Part shown: positions 1 to 5,288 of the stretch, piece after piece
Position numbering within the stretch: the first letter of the stretch is position 1
How the letters are laid out: each line of letters starts with the position of its first letter
DNA from: Thermomonas sp.
GTDB lineage: Bacteria > Pseudomonadota > Gammaproteobacteria > Xanthomonadales > Xanthomonadaceae
Direction of reading: 5' to 3'
Assembly: GCA_024711415.1 (NCBI GenBank)
Contig: JANJSW010000116.1
Span: 1 to 5,288 of the forward strand
DNA: 5,288 nucleotides
Notes under the pieces: generated by a model
Seen by the model: only the letters and a program-made list of their open reading frames with translations
What the model was told of the DNA's origin: nothing
Databases searched by the model: none
Made by a program: the position numbers and the translations under genes

Positions 1-3
1 TGG

Positions 4-27
4 GGGCGTTTTGCGTATCTGGCGAAG
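4..27 (+). repeat. Terminator-flank repeat, copy A (partial at window edge)
   Basis: GGGCGTTTTGCGT (4-16) followed by CTGGCGAAG (19-27) recurs almost exactly at 4713-4735, where it forms the right arm and downstream flank of a perfect terminator hairpin. Only the right half is visible here, because the left arm would lie before base 1. The likely reading is the end of a rho-independent terminator for a gene just outside the window. The match continues beyond the hairpin arm, so a dispersed repeat is also possible. Confidence 0.5.
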
Positions 28-59
28 TGGCGACGGACAAGCACCCGCGCAGGGTTTGA

Positions 60-83
60 CTGATCGGCAGGATTGCCGATCAG
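60..83. repeat. Perfect 10-bp inverted repeat, 4-nt loop
   Basis: CTGATCGGCA (60-69) and TGCCGATCAG (74-83) are exact reverse complements separated by GGAT. No T-run follows, so it does not look like a standard rho-independent terminator. It overlaps the end of a -35-like TTGACT (56-61), which would suit an operator, but no -10 box confirms a promoter. It could also be a structured RNA element or a REP-like repeat. Confidence 0.6.
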
Positions 84-308
84 GACAGCCGCAGGCTGCC
101 CGCAGGGCGAGGACCATGGATGGCCCGCGCCCACCCCTCCCTCCGCGGAAGACCCAAGCGCCGCCCCGCGCCGGACTTCCGGCACAGGCGCACCGCCGCG
201 CGCTCCACAACCATCGCCCAATGGCAAGGCAACCCGGCATTGCCGTCACGTCCGGTTCCTGCGCATGATTCCGTTACTTCCCATGACACCCGGACAAATG
301 CCGCGCGC

Positions 309-1013
309 ATGATCGAATTCGGACATCTGACCCATGTCGGCCTGCGGCGCGAGCTGAACGAAGACACCTATTACGGCGACAGCGACCTGGGACTGTGGCT
401 GGTGGCCGACGGCATGGGCGGGCACGAATATGGCGAGGTCGCCAGCGCGTTGGCGCGGGAGACCATCGTCCGCCAGGTGCGCGCGGGCAGCAGCCTGGCC
501 GAGGCGATCCGCATCGCCGACGAGGAAATCATCCGCTGCTCCCGCCGTCGTGGCGACAGCCTGCCGATGGGCACCACCGTGGTCGCGGCGCGGGTGAACG
601 GCAATCGCTTCGAGGTGGCCTGGGTCGGCGACAGCCGGGTCTACCTCTGGCGGGACAGCACCCTGACCCAGATCTCGCACGACCACAGCTACGTGCAGGA
701 GCTGATCGCCCAGGGCGCCATCAGCGCCGACCAGGCCCGCAGCCACCCGCATCGCAACGTGGTGACCCAGGCGCTGGGCGTCACCGCGCCGGAACAGCTC
801 AACGTGGAAACACTGGCGGGCGAGCTGCGCCCGGGCATGCAGCTATTGCTGTGCAGCGACGGCCTGACCGAAGAAGTCGACGACCGGCATATCGCGCAGG
901 TACTGGCGCACCGCGAGTGCAGCGCGCAGGAGTGCGTCGACGGGCTGGTCGCGGCGGCGCTGGACGGCGGCGGTTCGGACAACGTGACGGTGGTGCTGGT
1001 CCGCCGGCACTGA
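309..1013 (+). CDS. PPM/PP2C-family Ser/Thr protein phosphatase
   Basis: The product is a 234-aa cytosolic, metal-dependent phosphoprotein phosphatase that removes phosphate from Ser/Thr residues, of the small bacterial Stp1/PrpC type, and it is close to the usual family length. Visible motifs in order are G-x-x-R-x-x-N-E-D (residues 11-19, with phosphate-binding R14 and acidic E18/D19), VADGMGGH (32-39, metal ligand D34), GEVAS (42-46), MGTT (87-90), VGDSR (106-110), CSDGL (182-186, metal ligand D184) and GGSDN (221-225, metal ligand D224). The catalytic set is therefore complete. No membrane segment or extra sensor domain is seen. I start at ATG 309 because conserved sequence begins there. 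The frame stays open back to 120, but that 63-aa extension is low-complexity Arg/Pro-rich. No good Shine-Dalgarno precedes 309. No partner kinase or FHA gene lies in the window, so the substrate is unknown. It converges on dnaQ. Confidence 0.93.
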   Translation: MIEFGHLTHVGLRRELNEDTYYGDSDLGLWLVADGMGGHEYGEVASALARETIVRQVRAGSSLAEAIRIADEEIIRCSRRRGDSLPMGTTVVAARVNGNRFEVAWVGDSRVYLWRDSTLTQISHDHSYVQELIAQGAISADQARSHPHRNVVTQALGVTAPEQLNVETLAGELRPGMQLLLCSDGLTEEVDDRHIAQVLAHRECSAQECVDGLVAAALDGGGSDNVTVVLVRRH

Positions 1014-1032
1014 GCCACGCCCGGCGCACCAC

Positions 1033-1060
1033 GCAGCGGCGGGCGTTGCCCGCGCCCTGC
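1033..1060. terminator. GC-rich hairpin between convergent genes
   Basis: The 52-bp gap between the phosphatase stop and the dnaQ stop holds GCGGGC (1039-1044), loop GTT, GCCCGC (1048-1053). It is extended by an outer stem GCAG (1033-1036) pairing with CTGC (1057-1060) across an uneven internal loop. Its place between two converging genes fits two-way termination. There is no long T-tract on either side, so it is a weaker call than the hairpin after fabI. Confidence 0.45.
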
Positions 1061-1065
1061 CGGCT

Positions 1066-1794
1066 TTACGCCAGGCCCGCTTCGGGCTCCGCTTCCAACA
1101 CCAGCCATACGGCCTGCCCGGCCTTCTTGGCCAGACCGGCCAGTCGGGCGGCGTGGGCCTCGGCCTCCTCGGCGGAGACGCTCACGCGCGGACGCGGCGC
1201 GGCTTCGTCCGCCGCCGCCACGAAAGCGACCTCGACCGCTGCCTGCGGTGCCGCCTCGCTGTCGAAACCGATCTCGCCCTGGCCCGAGGTGAGCGCCAGG
1301 TACACGTCCATCAGGATCTGGGCGTCGAGCAGCGCGCCATGCAGCTGGCGCTGCGAGTTGTCCACGCCCAGCCGCTTGCACAGCGCATCCAGCGAGTTGC
1401 GCTGGCCGGGATAGCGCTGGCGCGCCATCAGCAGCGTGTCCTCCACCGTGCAGCGATCCTGGATGCGCCCCAGCCCGTCCAGGCGCGCCAGCTCGGCATT
1501 GAGGAAGCCGAGGTCGAAGGCGGCGTTGTGGATGATCAGCTCGGCGCCGTCGATGAAGTCCAGGAACTCGCCGGCGATCTCGGCGAAGCGCGGCTTGTCG
1601 GCAAGGAACTCCAGGGTCAGTCCGGTGACTTCCTGCGCGCCGGGCTCGAACTCGCGGTCCGGCTTCAGGTAACGGTGGAAGGTGCGCCCGGTCGGTCGAC
1701 GCTCGACCAGTTCGACGCAGCCGATTTCAACAACCCGGTTGCCCTTTTGCCATTCCAGGCCGGTGGTTTCGGTATCGAGGATGACCTGCCGCAT
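1066..1794 (-). CDS. dnaQ: DNA polymerase III epsilon subunit (3'-5' proofreading exonuclease)
   Basis: The product is a 242-aa epsilon subunit, which removes misincorporated bases within the Pol III core (E. coli DnaQ is about 243 aa). The N-terminal DEDDh exonuclease domain (about 1-168) has ExoI DTETTG (7-12, catalytic D7 and E9), ExoII HNAAFD (89-94, catalytic D94) and ExoIII with H152 and D157 in LHGALLDAQ. QGEIGF (172-177) aligns with the clamp-binding hexapeptide QTSMAF of E. coli epsilon. An Ala-rich linker (about 178-207) leads to a C-terminal segment (208-231, containing AHAARL and KKAGQAVWL) resembling the alpha-subunit-binding tail of E. coli. ATG 1794 puts the conserved start in place, overlaps the rnhA TGA by one base (TGATG) and has AAGGAG 11 nt upstream. 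It is the last gene of the methyltransferase-rnhA-dnaQ operon. Confidence 0.97.
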   Translation of the reverse strand: MRQVILDTETTGLEWQKGNRVVEIGCVELVERRPTGRTFHRYLKPDREFEPGAQEVTGLTLEFLADKPRFAEIAGEFLDFIDGAELIIHNAAFDLGFLNAELARLDGLGRIQDRCTVEDTLLMARQRYPGQRNSLDALCKRLGVDNSQRQLHGALLDAQILMDVYLALTSGQGEIGFDSEAAPQAAVEVAFVAAADEAAPRPRVSVSAEEAEAHAARLAGLAKKAGQAVWLVLEAEPEAGLA

Positions 1795-2252
1795 CAGCCC
1801 GTGTACTCCTTGTGCTTGAGCGCCTGCAAACGTGCCAGCTGATCGACCCGCTCGTTCTCGGGATGCCCGGCGTGCCCCTTGACCCAGCGCCAGTCGACCG
1901 TGTGCCGGCCGGCGGCGGCATGCAGGCGTTCCCACAGGTCGCGGTTCTTGACCGCCTCGCCGCCGGAGGTTTTCCAGCCGCGCCGGACCCAGCCGGCCAT
2001 CCATTCGGTGATGCCCTGGCGGACGTACTGCGAATCGGTGGTCAGCACCACGTTGCACGGCTCCTTCAGGGTCTCCAGCGCGGCGATCGCCGCCATCAGC
2101 TCCATCCGGTTGTTGGTGGTTGCCGGCTCGCCCCCCGACAGCTCGCGCTCGACGCCCCGCCAGCACAGCAGCGCGGCCCAGCCGCCCGGCCCGGGATTGC
2201 CCAGGCAGGCGCCGTCGGTATGGATGTCCACGTGCTTGCGTGCGGGACTCAC
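1794..2252 (-). CDS. rnhA: Ribonuclease HI
   Basis: The product is a 152-aa cytosolic RNase HI, which cuts the RNA strand of RNA-DNA hybrids such as R-loops and primer remnants. E. coli RNase HI is 155 aa. The DEDD catalytic set is complete: D13 in [15 protein letters not shown] (10-24), E51 in NNRMELMAA (47-55), D73 in TTDSQYV (71-77) and D137 in NERVDQLA (133-140), with the assisting H127 in [10 protein letters not shown] (124-133). The W84-W93 region with K94 matches the substrate-binding basic protrusion (GWVRRGWKT, 87-95). The C-terminus after the last catalytic Asp is short and ends KHKEYTG, a stretch that also encodes the dnaQ ribosome binding site. The start is GTG 2252, in a GTGA overlap of 4 nt with the upstream methyltransferase stop. 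No ATG lies near the conserved start, and the coupling explains the absence of a strong Shine-Dalgarno. Confidence 0.96.
   Translation of the reverse strand: MSPARKHVDIHTDGACLGNPGPGGWAALLCWRGVERELSGGEPATTNNRMELMAAIAALETLKEPCNVVLTTDSQYVRQGITEWMAGWVRRGWKTSGGEAVKNRDLWERLHAAAGRHTVDWRWVKGHAGHPENERVDQLARLQALKHKEYTG
1806..1811 (-). promoter_or_regulatory. Ribosome binding site of dnaQ inside the rnhA 3' end
   Basis: AAGGAG on the minus strand lies 11 nt before the dnaQ ATG and is read as the Lys-Glu codons near the rnhA C-terminus. The spacing is slightly long, so dnaQ initiation may also rely on ribosomes finishing rnhA (TGATG overlap). It supports ATG 1794 as the dnaQ start. Confidence 0.6.
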
Positions 2253-2914
2253 GCAGCCGCCCCCGCCTGCAGCGCCAGCGGGCGCGGCTTGCGCAGCGGC
2301 GTCATCGGCAGCCTGCGCTTCTCGGCGCGCAGCAGGAACGCGGCACGCAGGCCCACGCCGTCCTGCAGGCGCGCATCCACGGCAATGTCCCAGACCGGGC
2401 CGACACCCTGGGTCAGCGAGTCCGGCGCCAGTCCGGCCGCACGCAGGCGCTTGCGCCAGGTCACCGGCTCGCGCGCATGCAGCCCCTGCCCCCGCCAGCG
2501 CAGGCGGTAGGGCGAGAGCGGATTCAGCGCCAGCAGCCAAAGCCAGCCACCCGGCAGCAGCACCCGCGCGCATTCGGCCAGCATCGCCGCCTGGTCGCAG
2601 CCGGAGGCGTCGCCATGCTGGACGATGACCACCGCGCAGGAATCACTGGCCAGCGGCAGCGGCAGGCCGCAGCGCAGGTCGCCGTGGAAGGCGGCGCCCC
2701 CCAGGTGCAGGCGCACGGGCAGCGGACTCTCGCTGCCGTCCGGGAGCGACGCGGCCGCAGGCCCCAGCCACAGCGCCGCCTGCCCCGGCCGCTGGCGCAG
2801 CGCGGCGCCCACGCAGTCGGCTTCGCTGTCCAGCAGCACCTGCCCCATCGCCCCCGCGAACCAGGCGGCGGCAGCGGCGGGATCGGGTTGTGGGCGGAAC
2901 GAGGACAGCGGCAT
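2249..2914 (-). CDS. YafS-like class I SAM-dependent methyltransferase (probable)
   Basis: The product is a 221-aa protein resembling the Methyltransf_11-type YafS found beside gloB and rnhA in E. coli. The clearest part is residues 85-140: LPLPLASDS (acidic-loop region), VVIVQHGD (95-102), then [10 protein letters not shown] (114-123) and LALNP (128-132). This is the usual end of a class I methyltransferase fold. The C-terminus has a basic [14 protein letters not shown] stretch (about 200-213), like the tail I recall for YafS. The glycine-rich SAM motif I is not canonical: ALWLGPAAA (47-55) sits where it is expected, and E. coli YafS is also poor there as I remember it. Substrate unknown. 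ATG 2914 is chosen because the similarity begins soon after it; the frame remains open further upstream (to 2995) but would run into gloB. It is the first gene of the operon and divergent from gloB. Confidence 0.82.
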   Translation of the reverse strand: MPLSSFRPQPDPAAAAAWFAGAMGQVLLDSEADCVGAALRQRPGQAALWLGPAAASLPDGSESPLPVRLHLGGAAFHGDLRCGLPLPLASDSCAVVIVQHGDASGCDQAAMLAECARVLLPGGWLWLLALNPLSPYRLRWRGQGLHAREPVTWRKRLRAAGLAPDSLTQGVGPVWDIAVDARLQDGVGLRAAFLLRAEKRRLPMTPLRKPRPLALQAGAAA

Positions 2915-2960
2915 GATCGGGATTCTGCGGGAAAGCCCGCATTCCGTCACGGCTGGACAA
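2915..2960. promoter_or_regulatory. Divergent gloB / methyltransferase intergenic region
   Basis: These 46 bp separate the two divergent starts, so at least part of both promoters or leaders must lie here or inside the coding ends. It holds a 6-bp inverted repeat, TGCGGG (2926-2931), loop AAAG, CCCGCA (2936-2941), which could be an operator or a leader hairpin. I cannot identify convincing -35/-10 boxes for either direction, and neither start has a strong Shine-Dalgarno. Confidence 0.35.
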
Positions 2961-3725
2961 ATGCACCTGCTGTCGCTCCCGGCATTCGACGACAACTACA
3001 TCTGGCTGCTGCGCGACGCCGGCGGCCGCGCGCTGGTGGTCGATCCGGGCGATGCGGCCCCGGTGCTGGCCGCACTGGGCGACGGCCCGCCGCCGCACGC
3101 GATCCTGCTGACCCACCACCATGGCGACCATGTCGGTGGCGTGCCTGCGTTGCTGGCGCGCTGGCCGGGCACGCCGGTGTTCGCGCCCGCCGACGAGCGC
3201 ATCGGCACCGCCAGCCAACGTGTGGCGGATGACGAGGAGGTGGCCGTCGGGCCGTGGCGCTTCCGCGTGCTGGCCGTCCCCGGCCACACCCGCAGTCACG
3301 TGGCCTACTACGGCGAAGGCCTGCTGTTCTGCGGCGATACGCTGTTCAGCCTGGGCTGCGGGCGGATGTTCGAGGGCACGGCTGCGCAGATGCACGCCTC
3401 GCTGGCGCGCCTCGCCGCGCTGCCGGGACATACCCGGGTCTGCTGCGCGCACGAATACACGCTGGCCAATGCGGCGTTCGCACTGGCCGTGGATCCCGCC
3501 AACCCATCGCTGCGGGCGCGGGCGGACGCAATCCGCCGCCTGCGCGCGGCGGGCCAGCCTACCCTGCCGACACGGCTGGACGAAGAGCGCGCCTGCAACC
3601 CGTTCCTGCGCTGCGCCGAGCCGGCCGTGCGCACGGCGGCGCAGCGCCACGCCGGCCGGTCGCTGGCCAGCGACGCCGAAGTGTTCGGCGCGCTGCGCGC
3701 CTGGAAGGACGGTTTCCGCGCCTGA
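2961..3725 (+). CDS. gloB: Hydroxyacylglutathione hydrolase (glyoxalase II)
   Basis: The product is a 254-aa cytosolic metallo-beta-lactamase-fold enzyme (E. coli GloB is 251 aa). It hydrolyses S-lactoylglutathione to lactate and glutathione, the second step of methylglyoxal detoxification. The N-terminus LPAFDDNYIW (6-15) and DPGD (28-31) are typical. The metal-binding motif THHHGDH (51-57) supplies H52, H54, D56 and H57. H109 in PGHT, D126 in CGDTLFSLGCGRMFEG (124-139) and H164 in AHEYT complete the binuclear site. The C-terminal helical part carries the family's NPFLR (213-217), which helps bind the glutathione moiety. All ligands are present, so the enzyme should be active. ATG 2961 is the start that matches the family N-terminus, and upstream in-frame codons lie in the methyltransferase. 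The partner glyoxalase I is not in the window. Confidence 0.97.
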   Translation: MHLLSLPAFDDNYIWLLRDAGGRALVVDPGDAAPVLAALGDGPPPHAILLTHHHGDHVGGVPALLARWPGTPVFAPADERIGTASQRVADDEEVAVGPWRFRVLAVPGHTRSHVAYYGEGLLFCGDTLFSLGCGRMFEGTAAQMHASLARLAALPGHTRVCCAHEYTLANAAFALAVDPANPSLRARADAIRRLRAAGQPTLPTRLDEERACNPFLRCAEPAVRTAAQRHAGRSLASDAEVFGALRAWKDGFRA

Positions 3726-3813
3726 CCGCCTCCGTACGGGCGCGCACACTGGCCGCGGCCCCGCGCGCAGGGCACACTAGAGCATTCGCTCGACGCGCCC
3801 CACGCGCACATTC

Positions 3814-3820
3814 AAGGAGA
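3814..3820 (+). promoter_or_regulatory. Strong ribosome binding site of fabI
   Basis: AAGGAGA lies five to six nt before the ATG at 3825. This is the best Shine-Dalgarno in the window and fixes the fabI start. The 99-bp gloB-fabI gap (3726-3824) has no terminator-like hairpin with a T-run that I can see and no clear promoter boxes, so read-through from gloB and a separate fabI promoter are both possible. Confidence 0.8.
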
Positions 3821-3824
3821 CACC

Positions 3825-4613
3825 ATGGGATTCCTGCAGGGCAAGCGCGCGCTGGTCACCGGCATCGCCAGCCAGCGTTCGATCGCCACCGGCATCGCCG
3901 ACGCCTTCCATCGCGAAGGCGCCGAACTGGCGCTGACCTACCAGAACGAAAAGCTGAAGTCGCGCGTCGAGGACGCCGCCGCCGGCTACGGCAGCAACAT
4001 CGTGCTGCCCCTGGACGTGGCCGACGACGCCCAGATCGACAACTGCTTCGCCGAGCTGGGCAAGCACTGGAGCGACGGCTTCGACATCCTCGTGCACTGC
4101 ATCGCCTTCGCCCCGCGCGAGGCGATCGAGGGCGACTTCCTCGACGGCATCAACCGCGAGCGCTACCACATCGCCCACGACATCAGCGCCTACTCGCTGG
4201 CCGCACTGGGCAAGGCCGCGCGCCCGCTGATGAAGGGCCGCAACGGCAGCATCCTCACCCTGTCCTACCTCGGCGCCGAGCGCGCGCTGGCGAACTACAA
4301 CACGATGGGCGTGGCCAAGGCGTCGCTGGAAGCCACCGTGCGCTACATGGCGATGGCGCTGGGCCCGGAGGGCACCCGCGTCAACGCGATCTCGGCCGGC
4401 CCGATCCGCACGCTGGCCGCGTCGGGCGTCGCCAACTTCCGCAAGATGCTGAGCAGCTTCGAAGCCGCCGCGCCGCTGCGCCGTGCGGTCACCATCGAAG
4501 ACGTGGGCAACACCGCCGCGTTCCTGTGCTCCGACCTGGCCAACGGCATCACCGGCGAGATCACCTACGTCGACGCCGGCTACAACATCATGGGCATGAG
4601 CGGGATCGACTGA
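3825..4613 (+). CDS. fabI: Enoyl-[acyl-carrier-protein] reductase [NADH]
   Basis: The product is a 262-aa short-chain dehydrogenase-fold enzyme, the same length as E. coli FabI. It reduces trans-2-enoyl-ACP with NADH in the last step of each type II fatty-acid elongation cycle in the cytosol. The N-terminal nucleotide-binding segment is [14 protein letters not shown] (12-25), the FabI form of the Gly-rich loop. The catalytic Y158 and K165 lie in [10 protein letters not shown] (158-167), with the second tyrosine Y148 in [22 protein letters not shown] and the C-terminal [17 protein letters not shown] are near-identical to E. coli as recalled. Ala94 in HCIAFAP (91-97) replaces the glycine (Gly93) of E. 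coli, a position linked to triclosan and diazaborine resistance there; alanine occurs naturally in some FabIs, such as S. aureus. It is followed by two hairpins and converges on ppiD. Confidence 0.98.
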   Translation: MGFLQGKRALVTGIASQRSIATGIADAFHREGAELALTYQNEKLKSRVEDAAAGYGSNIVLPLDVADDAQIDNCFAELGKHWSDGFDILVHCIAFAPREAIEGDFLDGINRERYHIAHDISAYSLAALGKAARPLMKGRNGSILTLSYLGAERALANYNTMGVAKASLEATVRYMAMALGPEGTRVNAISAGPIRTLAASGVANFRKMLSSFEAAAPLRRAVTIEDVGNTAAFLCSDLANGITGEITYVDAGYNIMGMSGID

Positions 4614-4622
4614 TCGCGTGCC

Positions 4623-4645
4623 CTCTCCCCGCGCTGCGGGAAGAG
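4623..4645. repeat. Hairpin downstream of fabI, REP-like
   Basis: CTCTCCCCGC (4623-4632), loop GCT, GCGGGAAGAG (4636-4645) form a 10-bp stem with one C-A mismatch. It begins ten bases after the fabI stop and has no T-run. Hairpins of this pyrimidine/GCGGGAGAG type are common between genes in xanthomonad genomes (from memory), so it may be a degenerate member of such a dispersed repeat, possibly protecting the fabI mRNA 3' end. Confidence 0.5.
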
Positions 4646-4694
4646 CTGGGCTGGCGGGTGCGGCATCGACGTTGCCCATCCGCTCCGCCAAACG

Positions 4695-4721
4695 AAAACG
4701 CCCGGCAGTGCCGGGCGTTTT
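4695..4721. terminator. Bidirectional rho-independent terminator (fabI / ppiD)
   Basis: AAAACGCCCGGC (4695-4706), loop AGT, GCCGGGCGTTTT (4710-4721) give a perfect 12-bp stem. The A4 and T4 ends put a short U-tract after the GC stem in both directions. It lies 81 bp past the fabI stop and 43 bp past the ppiD stop, so it can end both converging transcripts. Confidence 0.88.
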
Positions 4722-4735
4722 GCGTTCTGGCGAAG
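4713..4735 (+). repeat. Terminator-flank repeat, copy B
   Basis: GGGCGTTTTGCGT (4713-4725) and CTGGCGAAG (4727-4735) match 4-16 and 19-27, apart from one extra base between the two blocks in copy A. The first block is the right arm of the terminator. The second lies outside the hairpin, so similarity there is not explained by terminator function alone. Confidence 0.5.
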
Positions 4736-4764
4736 GCGGCGTCTCGTGCGCCGCCTGCTGCGCA

Positions 4765-5288
4765 TCACAGGCGATCTTCCGCCACCTTGATGCTGTACTT
4801 GGCGCGCGCCGCGCGGATGAAGGCGTTCTGCGCCTGCATGCCGTGCGCCGCCGCCATCTGCTTGCGCAGGGTGTCGCGCTCCTGCGGGGTGACCTGGCCG
4901 ATGTCGGCATCACGCACCGCGCGCACCGCGAACACCACGTATTGCCCGCCCGCCAGCACCTTGTTGACCGAGGCCTGGCCGGCCTGCGGACGCGGCTCGT
5001 TGAAGAACGCCTGCGCCGCCTGCGGCGACGGTACCGGCATGCCGCGGGTGACGTCGTTCAGGTCGGCCACGGCCAACCCGGCCTCCTGCGCGGCCGCCGC
5101 CAGGCCCTTGGTCTTCGCCGCCTTCACCAATGCGTCCGCCGCGGCCTCCGCCGCCTTGCGCTGGCGATCCGCGCGGATCGCCGCCACCACCCCATCGCGC
5201 ACCAGCGCCACCGGCAGCGGCTTCTCGGCTTACTGCTCGATCAACCGGATAAAAAAAGGGGGCTCCGGGCCCAGTTCGATCGGGGAGC
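4765..5288 (-). pseudogene. ppiD: PpiD periplasmic folding chaperone, C-terminal part, with in-frame stop
   Basis: PpiD is an inner-membrane-anchored periplasmic chaperone of the SurA/parvulin family that helps newly exported proteins fold. Only the C-terminal region after the parvulin domain is present; the membrane anchor and most of the protein lie beyond the right edge. From 5229 down to the TGA at 4767-4765 the frame encodes 154 residues, including PLPVALVRDGVVAAIRADRQ, GGQYVVFAVRAV, and a tail ending KYSIKVAEDRL. These align with the E. coli PpiD C-terminus as recalled (PLADVQEQV, GNVVLLAL, KEAKIKI). Upstream in the same frame, SPIELGP and FFIRLIEQ continue the family pattern, but a TAA at 5232-5230 interrupts it. 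Both sides share one frame, so this is a nonsense change with about one codon missing, not a frameshift. It lies 57 bases from the window edge, next to an A7G5 run, so sequence error at a contig end is the simplest explanation. A GTG at 5211 is an unlikely real start. Confidence 0.8.

Larger units (their letters stand above)
1..308. other. Non-coding region upstream of the phosphatase gene
   Basis: I find no credible protein gene in this stretch. Its open frames give Arg/Pro/Ala-rich translations without recognisable domains, as expected by chance in high-GC DNA. It holds a partial copy of a terminator-associated repeat at its left edge (4-27), a perfect 10-bp inverted repeat (60-83) and a small second hairpin right after it (CAGCC 86-90 pairing with GGCTG 94-98, loop GCA). 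TTGACT at 56-61 resembles a -35 box, but no good -10 hexamer lies at the right distance. The promoter of the phosphatase gene probably lies here but cannot be placed. Confidence 0.6.

Noticed and set aside
120..308. N-terminal extension of the phosphatase from ATG 120 (63 extra residues)
   Set aside because: The extension is Arg/Pro/Ala-rich without any recognisable domain or signal, while the family similarity begins at ATG 309.
395..1414. Long plus-strand open frame of 339 codons
   Set aside because: It is another frame of the phosphatase running into antisense dnaQ. The composition is Arg/Pro/Gly-rich with no domain, typical of GC-rich shadow frames.
1795..2166. Upstream extension of DnaQ within rnhA
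   Set aside because: The extra 124 residues are out-of-frame rnhA sequence. DnaQ similarity and the AAGGAG site support ATG 1794.
2120..3232. Plus-strand open frame of 370 codons across the methyltransferase and gloB start
   Set aside because: It covers two genes that are well supported in other frames, and its translation is low-complexity Arg/Gln/Pro.
3749..3778. Possible fabI promoter (CTGGCC then CACACT, 18-bp spacing)
   Set aside because: Both hexamers match the sigma-70 consensus poorly, and similar matches are expected by chance.
3777..4913. Minus-strand open frame of 378 codons opposite fabI
   Set aside because: It is antisense to the certain fabI gene and runs through the terminator. 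The repetitive Val/Gly/Ala/Asp/His composition reflects the complementary codon bias of fabI.
5209..5211. GTG at 5211 as the true start of a short separate gene
   Set aside because: It has no ribosome binding site, and PpiD-like sequence continues in the same frame on the other side of the stop, so this is the middle of ppiD.
1..5288. A novel defence, mobile or biosynthetic system
   Set aside because: Every substantial coding region belongs to a known housekeeping family, with no integrase, transposase, direct-repeat array, or abrupt change of composition.

Overview
This 5.3 kb window is high-GC chromosomal DNA. Protein similarity and gene order point to a gammaproteobacterium of the Xanthomonadaceae/Lysobacter type. 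This is inferred from recalled family sequences, not a database search. All the recognisable genes are core functions. I see no mobile element, CRISPR array, tRNA, rRNA or convincing new system.

Layout: bases 1-308 hold no supportable gene, but contain the tail of a terminator-like repeat and a perfect 10-bp inverted repeat. A PPM/PP2C Ser/Thr phosphatase gene (309-1013, +) meets dnaQ head-on across a short gap with a GC hairpin. dnaQ, rnhA and a yafS-like methyltransferase gene lie on the minus strand (2914 down to 1066). They form a tight operon whose genes overlap by 1 and 4 bases. A 46-bp gap separates the operon from the divergent gloB (2961-3725, +). fabI (3825-4613, +) follows with a strong ribosome binding site. 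Two hairpins, one a clear two-way terminator, separate fabI from the 3' end of ppiD (minus strand, running off the right edge).

Functionally the window mixes DNA fidelity (DnaQ proofreading, RNase HI), methylglyoxal detoxification (GloB, glyoxalase II), fatty-acid elongation (FabI), envelope protein folding (PpiD) and phosphoprotein control (PPM). The gloB/yafS/rnhA/dnaQ neighbourhood is also known from E. coli. There rnhA and dnaQ are divergent, whereas here they are co-directional and overlapping.

The points most worth checking are an in-frame stop inside ppiD near the right edge (probably sequence error at a contig end, possibly a real nonsense mutation), the rearranged rnhA-dnaQ arrangement, and the inverted repeat and shared terminator-flanking repeat in the non-coding stretches.
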